NCBI GenBank assembly: GCA_946894095.1
Contig: OX335659.1
Coordinates: 2,301,501 to 2,365,500, forward strand
Origin: Incurvaria masculella
Taxonomy: Eukaryota > Arthropoda > Insecta > Lepidoptera > Incurvariidae
Direction of reading: 5' to 3'
DNA length: 64,000 bases
The notes beneath the pieces were generated by a model. It was not told the DNA's origin and did no database searches. It saw nothing but the letters and a program-made list of their open reading frames with translations. Shown piece after piece: positions 56,868-64,000 of the stretch. Position numbers and translations under genes: made by a program. Each line of letters begins with the position of its first letter. The stretch's first letter is position 1.

Positions 56868-59525
56868 CATGTCATGTCATGACCAAATATGTTTTCGCTA
56901 TATCTGGGGAAACATTTGTCGTAGACCCATCATGCGACCACTCAAAATAAACGCTCCGACCTGATTTACCTTCCCTGTCATGTCAAAATTTGTTTTCGTT
57001 GTATCATGGGAAACACTGGTCGTAGACCCATCATGCGACCACTCAAAATAAACGCCCCGACCTGATCTAACTTCCTGTCATGTCAAAATTTGTTTTCGTT
57101 ATATCATGGGAAACACTGGTAGTAGACCCATCATGCGACCACTTAAAATAAACGCCCGGACCTGATCTACCTGTCTGTCATGTCAAAATTTGTTTTCGTT
57201 ATATCATGGTCAACACTGGTCGTAGACCCATCATGCGACCACTCAAAATAAACGCCCCGACCTGATCTACCTTCCTGTCATGTCAAAATTGGTTTTCGTT
57301 TTATCACGGGAAACACTGGTCGTAGACCCATCATGCGACCACTCAAAATAAACGCCCCGACCTGATTTAACTTCCTGTCATGTCAAAATTGGTTTTCGTT
57401 TTATCACGGGAAGCACTGGTCGTAGACCCATCATGCGACCACTCAAAATAAACGCCCCGACCTGATTTAACTTCCTGTCATGTCAAAATTTGTTTTCGTT
57501 ATATCATGGGAAACACTGGTCCTAGACCCATCATGCGACCACTCAAAATAAACGCCCCGACCTGGTCTACCTGTCTGTCATGTCAAAATTTGTTTTCATT
57601 ATAGCTTGGGAAACACTGGTCGTAGACCCATCATGCGACCACTCAAAATAAACGCCTCGACCTAATCTACCTGTCTGTCATGTCAATTTTTTTTTGTTAT
57701 ATCATAAGAAACACTGGTCTTAGACCCATCATGCGACCACTCAAAATAAACGCCCCGACCTGATCTACCTGTCTGTCATGTCAAAATTAGTTTTCGTTAT
57801 ATCATGGGAAACACTGGTCGTAGGCCCATCATGCGACCACTCAATATAAACGCCCCGACCTGGTCTAACTTCCTGTCATGTCAAAATTTTTTTTCGTTAT
57901 ATCATGGGAAACACTGGTAGTAGACCCATCATGCGACCACTCAAAATAAACGCCCCGACCTGATCTACCTGTTTGTCATGTCAAAATTTGTTTTCGTTAT
58001 ATCATGGGAAACACTGGTCTTAGACCCATCATGCGACCACTCAAAATAACCGCCCCGACCTGATCTACCTGTCTGTCATGTCAAAATTGGGTTTCGTTAT
58101 ATCATGGGAAACACTGATCGTAGACCCATCAAGCGACCACTCAAAATTAACGCCTCGACCTAATCTACCTGTCTGTCATGTCAATTTTTTTTTTGTTATA
58201 TCATGGGAAACACTGGTCTTAGACCCATCATGCGACCACTCAAAATAAACGCCCCGACCTGATCTACCTGTCTGTCATGTCAAAATTAGTTTTCGTTATA
58301 TCATGGGAAACACTGGTCGTAGGCCCATCATGCGACCACTCAAAATAAACGCCCCGACCTGGTCTAACTTCCTGTCATGTCAAAATTTGTTTTCGTTATA
58401 TCATGGAAAACACTGGTCGTAGACCCATCATGCGACCACTCAAAATAAACGCCCCGACCTAATCTACCTGTCTGTCATGTCAAAATTGTTTTTTGTTATA
58501 TCATGGGAAACACTGGTCTTAGACCCATCATGCGACCACTCAAAATAAACGCCCCGACCTGATCTACCTGTCTGTCATGTCAAAATTAGTTTTCGTTATA
58601 TCATGGGAAACACTGGTCGCAGACCCATCATGCGACCACTCAAAATAAACGCCCCGACCTGATCTAACTTCCTGTCATGTCAAAATTTTTTTTCGTTATA
58701 TCATGGGAAACACTGGTAGTAGACCCATCATGCGACCACTCAAAATAAACGCCCCGACCTGATCTACCTGTTTGTCATGTCAAAATTTGTTTTCGTTATA
58801 TCTTGGGAGACACTGATCGTAGACCCATCAAGCGACCACTCAATATAAACGCCCCGATCTGATCTACCTGTCTGTCATGTCAAAATTTGTTTTCGTTATA
58901 TCATGGGAAACACTGGTCTTAGACCCATCATGCGACCACTCAAAATAACCGCCCCGACCTGATCTACCTGTCTGTCATGTCAAAATTGGGTTTCGTTATA
59001 TCATGGGAAACACTGATCGTAGACCCATCAAGCGACCACTCAAAATTAACGCCTCGACCTAATCTACCTGTCTGTCATGTCAAAATTGTTTTTTGTTATA
59101 TCATGGGAAACACTGGTCTTAGACCCATCATGCGACCACTCAAAATAAACGCCCCGACCTGATCTACCTGTTTGTCATGTCAAAATTTGTTTTCGTTATA
59201 TCGTGGGAAACACTGATCGTAGACCCATCAAGCGACCACTCAATATAAACGCCCCGATCTGATCTACCTGTCTGTCATGTCAAAATTTGTTTTCGTTATA
59301 TCATGGGAAACACTGGTCGTAGACCCATCATGCGACCACTCAAAATAACCGCCCCGACCTGATCTACCTGTCTGTCATGTCAAAATTGGTTTTCGTTATA
59401 TCATGGGAAACACTGATCGTAGACCCATCAAGCGACCACTCAATATAAACGCCCCGACCTGATCTGCCTGTCTGTCATGTCAAAATTTGTTTTCGTTATA
59501 TCATTGGAAACACTGGTCGTAGACT
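56868..59525. repeat. Satellite array, 100-bp monomer, about 26 copies
   Basis: Monomer blocks: CTGTCATGTCAAAATT, GTTTTCGTTATATCATGGG, AAACACTGGTCGTAGACCC, ATCATGCGACCACTCAAA, ATAAACGCCCCGACCTGATC. The period is exactly 100 bp over most of the array (for example AACACTGGT at 57012, 57112, 57212). Variant monomers (GGCCCATCATG, CAAGCGACC, CTCGACCTAATC) recur at multiples of 100 bp, showing duplication in blocks. Confidence 0.95.
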
Positions 59526-60000
59526 AGCGATAGGCGATTGCGAATAAAAACAATCGAATTATTCGATTGTTCCCGTTATTCGATTCATTCGAATACAAAT
59601 CTACATTATTCGATTGTTGCACAGCGCTGCTCTGTGGCGCTACAGCGGAGCGGACGAGCGTCCAAATATTATAAGACACTTCGGCGCGGCGCGACCGCGC
59701 GACTGACGCGAGTGAACGAGATACAATCGACGAGCGCGCATACGCGACCTCACGCAATTGTACACGCCGCTCACAATCGACGAGCAGCGCATAACTAGGT
59801 ACGCACCGCACCGAATACAATTGCACGCAGTAATAGGGTTCCGTTTTTGACATCAACAACGACGAACAACGACGACAATGTCGCCAACGTCGAAAAAAAG
59901 ATGTTCAAACGACAAAAGACGCGGCACTCGCTGCCGCGGCAAATAGCAGCTAAATAGAGGATGCTGCGTACCAGGCGACCACAGGAGAGCAAATTGAACT
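59526..60000. other. Unannotated stretch with ATTCGATTGTT repeats
   Basis: 59540-59620 holds several copies of TTATTCGATTGTT and its reverse complement. 59829-59851 is a tiny ACGG-family end (TAATAGGGTTCCGTTTTT). Confidence 0.4.
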
Positions 60001-60355
60001 AAAAAAACGGGCCAAGTGCGAGTCGGACTCGCACACGAAGGGTTCCGTACCATCAACACCAAAAATCACGTTTCTTTAATTTGTCCCCCCTTTAATTTTT
60101 ATATATTTTTTTAATTTACCTATTTGTTGTTATAGCGGCAAAATAAGTACACACTCTGTGAAAATTTCAGCTGCCTACCTATTACGGTTCATGAGATAGA
60201 GCCCTGTGACAGACGGACGGACGGACGGACGGACGGACGGACGGACGGACAGACGGACGGACAGACGGATGGACGGACGGACGGACGGACGGACGGAGAG
60301 CAGAGGCTTAGTAATAGGGTTCCGTTTTCACCCTTTGGGTACGGAACCCTAAAAA
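60001..60355 (+). repeat. ACGG-tract SINE-like repeat with expanded tetranucleotide tract
   Basis: Full-length plus copy. The ACGG tract runs from about 60214 to 60297, about 20 units with a few ACAG and ATGG interruptions, the longest in the window. Confidence 0.87.
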
Positions 60356-61569
60356 GTGTCGACACTACTTGTCACATTCCTTGGAATAAGCGACGTAGGT
60401 ACCTGCTTGTGCCGCGGGAGGAATTTGGCCTTTGTTTCGGCTCTCACAACTAATGAAGAATGACGTAACGACCATCAGGTTTATTGAAAAATAATTCTTA
60501 TTTTTATCAATTTACCTATCAATTTGGGAGACAAAAAATTAGATTTTTCTCCGTTTTCATCACTGCGCTACGGCGCTATGAACGGCGATATAATGTTGCA
60601 AGTCGCGTGGCGTCATTTTTTGCGCGCTCGTTGTATGGAAATTATTTCTCCATCGTCTCACCTTTATCCTTTTTAAAAGTGTTATTTTACTTTTTATTGT
60701 ATCAAATGACGTTTATACTTTTTAAAATTGTTTCTCAGGTAAAAACTTTTACCAAAACCTATTATTATGTAATATTTTTTTATATGTGTAAATCAATTAA
60801 GTCTAACCCACGCTATAATTATATACTATACACCATTAACAATAAAAAATAAAAATAAAACAGAAAAAAAAAATTTGTAACCTACAGGATTCGAACCGAC
60901 ACCCCCCAACGAACAATAACTGTAGATAAGACGTCTCACGCGCTACACCAACCAGCTACTGACGATCAATGTGAAAATAGTAAATCCTTTCATGAAGTAG
61001 AGATCTGACGAAATGGTGGCTGTTTTCTAGCAGCAATGTGAATAATATGGCGGGTGATCTCGAGCCTTGTGATTGGTCGTATGTTCATTGACGACTTGCC
61101 GCGGGATCGATACAACTTTCACGAAGTTCCAGCGACGGCGTATAGGTGTCGCTCTAACAATATCTCATTTCAGTTTTGTCCTAAGATTCACGGCGCCACT
61201 GCTGCTACGGCGTCTAGCGGAGCGGTGGGGGGGAAATCGGGAATTTGTCTAGCTTCTTACGCGGTCTTAACGGGACGCTAGCATGATAAAAACCTTGTCC
61301 GATTAAAAGTTATATATGCTGGACATTGATCTTTATTTTTGCCTTGGTTTTTTTTTCAGTCCGTTAACTTTACAAGTTTTTACAAGAGTTTAAAATGAAA
61401 AACCAAAAAATACTGTAGTCTGGATCCCGGCACTTAAAAAGAATACATTGAGGTCTCACTGCATTTTTTCCCGTGCATGTCGTATGAGACGACTAAGGGA
61501 TTTGTCATTAGCGGCTTGGATTCTGAACAATTGCTATATGCTCCCTTTCTAACTTACAAGGTGATAGAG
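60356..61569. other. Unannotated stretch with one tRNA-like sequence
   Basis: 60881-60963 on the minus strand reads TAGCTGGTTGGTGTAGCGC (A box) and GTGTCGGTTCGAATCCTG (B box), then TTTTTTTTT, a Pol III terminator. The T stem is imperfect, so a tRNA pseudogene or SINE head is more likely than a tRNA gene. The rest shows nothing. Confidence 0.42.
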
Positions 61570-61770
61570 TTAATCCTGCCAATCCTGCAATAGTCCCCAT
61601 TTCATTAAATGAACGATGGTCGAAGCGGAAATGATAATTGTCTGATATTGTCGTCTAATTTAATGTAGGTGGGCAATATAAGAAAAGTTCTAACATGGCA
61701 TCTAGTTACCAAATGTATTCGACTAATATCATGGCCACCTTGTCGGTAAGATACATTTTTTTTTATTCAC
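61570..61770 (+). repeat. Composite SINE, diverged 3' fragment
   Basis: CGATGGTCGAAGCGGAAATG, TCTAATTTAATGTAGGTGGG and CGACTAATATCATGG follow the order of the 54286 SINE body but are strongly diverged. Confidence 0.5.
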
Positions 61771-62055
61771 AGTTTATGTTATAATTTAGGATACTCTTTT
61801 GGTAGGTATACTAAATTATAACACACTTAGGGCCGATTTTTCAATCCTCAGAGAGTTGGTACCTACTTATCACAGCATGGATTGTAAATTTTGTGTATTC
61901 ATGTGAATTTAGTGTTTTACCTATGTTTTTTGTTAAAATATTTGACAAACACTTTTGTAAACTTAGACTAAGTGGACGTTGAAAAAAAAAAACAGCGGAG
62001 TTTCTTTCCAGTTCTTCTTCGCTGTGTTTTGTTTTGCTGAACTGGCCAATGCTAA

Positions 62056-62112
62056 AATATGACAAATCCGAGTGCAGTGTACTGTCTATGGATGATGAAT
62101 AAACAATACAAT
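62056..62112 (+). repeat. Short repeat ending in AATAAACAATA, copy 2
   Basis: Matches 38745-38803. Confidence 0.55.
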
Positions 62113-62401
62113 ACAACACAACACAATATCGGATTGATAGTACAAATTCACGTTTGCCAAAGACGTATAGTCATTGCCAGAGAATTAAATTTTCTATCAA
62201 CATTATCTGAAAATAATTTTACCATGAAACATATGCACTTACTATATCAGATAGATAAGCAAAAGCCGAAATAAATCCATTGAATAGTTATCTGGCCGGT
62301 TATTAGACTATTGAAAAATCAGCCCTTAGGCACTTTGTAAGTGTTAGAAATTATATTGCAAAGTAAACATGTTCAAACCAAATGATTTTGTTTTATTAGA
62401 A

Positions 62402-63008
62402 ACTAGCAGCCCGTCCCGGCTTTGCACGGGCTCCCGCCGCCCCGGCCGGCCGGTACCGCCACAAACGCTACGTCCCGCAATTCAAAAATATTAATTTAAA
62501 TCATATGCTGTAAAGGGCCATATAGATCTATATTAAATCAACAATGTATTTAAGGTATTTAATTGGATAAGGATTAATCCTGTATTGGTTAAAATCGCTT
62601 CGAAAATTAGCAATTATTTGTCGTAAAAAGGAAATGACAAAAAAAAATTATTGTGGGATATCCATAAGAGATAGATATATACCATTGCGGAGTTTTCTGT
62701 AGACCTTTTCAATGTGTAAAATACTTAGTACATTATTTTGATAAATCTCGTAGGGTTCAGCCTGCGTTTGCAATGTAAGCGGATTTTTTTAAATTCTTTA
62801 CGACATCACATTGGAAACCTCAAAAAAACAGTATTTCTCCACTATTTAATGGATGTTATTATACATATAAACCTTTCTCTTTAATCACTCTATCTAATAA
62901 AAAAAACCGCATCAAAATCCGTTGCGTAGTTTTAAAGATTTAAGCATACATAGGGATATAGGGATATAGGGACAGAGAAAGCGACTTTATTTTATACTAT
63001 GTAGTGAT
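62402..63008 (+). repeat. Interspersed repeat, CTAGCAGCCCGTCCCGGC type
   Basis: Starts with a G+C-rich block (CCCGTCCCGGCTTTGCACGG), has an AT-rich middle and ends GCGACTTTATTTTATACTAT. This layout, with ATCAAAATCCGTTGCGTAG near the end, is common in Lepidoptera; class not resolved. Only one copy here. Confidence 0.5.
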
Positions 63009-63630
63009 AGGTAATATGACGAAACATCACAAATATTTCCTGACTTCTTAATAACCTATTCTCCAAAATTCCCGAGTTTTCCCTTAGTATCCATAAAGTG
63101 GTCATCCTCTTTTACTTCACCTTCTAAACATAAACACAAAAATCAACAACTTAAACTAAATACAGTCGTGTGGCAACCACATTCACGAAGGTTTTATTTT
63201 GATTCATTCTCTTCTTCTACTTCAACGGCCTAATTACCGACGGAAATACCAAAACAAAAAAGTTGAACATACGTGTCTGTAGCATGACGCGTCCAATCGA
63301 TAATCACAACAGCACGTAAACAAAGAGATCACCAGCGAGCCAGCTCGGTACAATTGAATGATTATAAAAAACCGATAGGTCATGTTTGTACCTAGAACAA
63401 ATGCCGTCTTCTCATTCACAGCAGCTCGTTCCATTGTGCGTGCGAAGGGTCTATGCATACTTACAATGTTTGTATGTATCCTGTATTAAGATCGACCTAT
63501 TTATGTAAGCACTGTTTGAAAACGATTGCAATGCACTTAGTTCTGCTACGTCCAAGTTTTTTACAATGAGATACCTCTCAGGAGCTTGGTGTATATCCTG
63601 GGGCGTTAGAAGGGAGAGCAAAAAATTCGA
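63009..63630. other. Unannotated stretch inside the probable pellino intron
   Basis: No feature recognised. Confidence 0.35.
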
Positions 63631-63635
63631 CTCAC

Positions 63636-63649
63636 CGTTTTACGACCAT
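63636..63649 (-). CDS. pli: Pellino, first coding exon (start codon, M-V-V-K-R)
   Basis: On the minus strand ATCATGG (A at -3, G at +4, a good start context) begins ATG GTC GTA AAA CG, followed by the donor GTGAGT. Joined in phase to exon 2 the start would be MVVKR and then the exon 2 peptide. From memory, fly Pellino begins MVKR and then reaches ESPIL, which matches closely. The frame upstream of the ATG shows no stop nearby, so a longer N-terminus is not ruled out by sequence alone. Short exon; a transcript is needed to prove it. Confidence 0.62.
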
Positions 63650-64000
63650 GATAGAATCCGTGCGCTCGCCGGAGGAACCTATGGCTCGCTGCCTCGTCGT
63701 CCTGCCGCATGTACCTCGCCGCTCCGGGCCACCAGCAATACGCACTCACTCTCCACACCACGCCACTCTACAACACCACGATGCGATCTCCACACATAGC
63801 TATGCCGACGGGCCGTTTTCCACTACCGCGAAAAGAACATGTGCACTCACGTAGATTTATTTTGTAAAACAATCACTCACCGCCTACTCCTTTCTTGCAA
63901 ATTGTAAACGGTTACCCAGCGAATGAGTACAGCGCACTTCGACAAAAAAACACCACGAAATAGAGCAAAGTGAAAAGAGAGACGCAGAGCCTACGCCTCA
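63650..64000 (-). promoter_or_regulatory. Probable pellino 5' UTR and promoter region
   Basis: G+C and CpG richer than the intron. A second donor-like GGCGGTGAGTG lies at about 63889 on the minus strand, which could end an upstream non-coding exon. No TATA box or initiator could be fixed. Confidence 0.35.

Larger units (their letters stand above)
18945..63635 (-). other. Probable pellino intron 1 (about 44.7 kb)
   Basis: Bounded by a GTGAG donor at 63635 and a TTGCAG acceptor at 18945 on the minus strand. Exon 1 ends with CG and exon 2 begins with T, giving one Arg codon and an open frame. The intron is filled mainly with transposable elements, two satellites and nested insertions. Proof needs a spliced transcript. 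Confidence 0.6.

Noticed and set aside
57001..59500. 100-bp repeat array as a CRISPR-like array
   Set aside because: The whole 100-bp unit is repeated, with no unique spacers, in a eukaryotic intron. It is a satellite.
60484..60852. 122-residue hydrophobic frame
   Set aside because: AT-rich sequence gives Phe/Ile/Tyr-rich chance frames; no start context or homology recognised.

Overview
The window looks like chromosomal DNA of a lepidopteran insect, probably a moth. Evidence: an arthropod-type pellino gene with canonical GT/AG splice sites, a BEL/Pao LTR retrotransposon, Penelope, RTE and Jockey/CR1-group retroelement fragments, and many copies of short repeats typical of moth genomes. No bacterial or organellar features are seen. 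The species cannot be named from the sequence.

Host gene: two short coding exons on the minus strand fit the start of Pellino, the FHA/RING-type E3 ubiquitin ligase of Toll/IL-1 signalling. Exon 1 (63636-63649) holds the start codon and ends in a donor; exon 2 (18840-18944) carries the conserved VKYGELVILG block. The split codon and phase agree. If so, 18945-63635 is one intron of about 44.7 kb, and 1-18839 is the start of the next intron. No other host coding exon could be supported.

Layout: 1-5760 is a nearly intact BEL/Pao gag-pol on the minus strand (5' LTR, primer-binding site, gag, protease, RT, RNase H, integrase, one frameshift), cut by the window start. 5.8-14 kb is a thicket of 300-550 bp repeats, including two TTAA elements head to head. 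14.6-16 kb is a 5'-truncated non-LTR reverse transcriptase. 17.5-18.1 kb is a hAT-type MITE with a perfect 8-bp duplication. 20.2-21.9 kb is a satellite of about 80/160 bp. 22-35 kb holds scattered SINE-like elements, an RTE 3' end split by a TA-type MITE, and long stretches without recognisable content. 34.7-50.1 kb is the most nested part: terminal-inverted-repeat elements with 3-bp duplications, one split by a 6.86-kb element with 580-bp inverted ends that encloses Penelope, RTE and LINE debris. 50.6-52.8 kb has a putative LTR and primer-binding site followed by seven hairpin modules whose stems co-vary. 56.9-59.5 kb is a 100-bp satellite. The last 4 kb carries further repeats and the pellino start.

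The most unusual items are the hairpin modules at 52125-52751, the chimeric tRNA/5S-rRNA SINE family, the long-inverted-repeat element, and the very large pellino intron.
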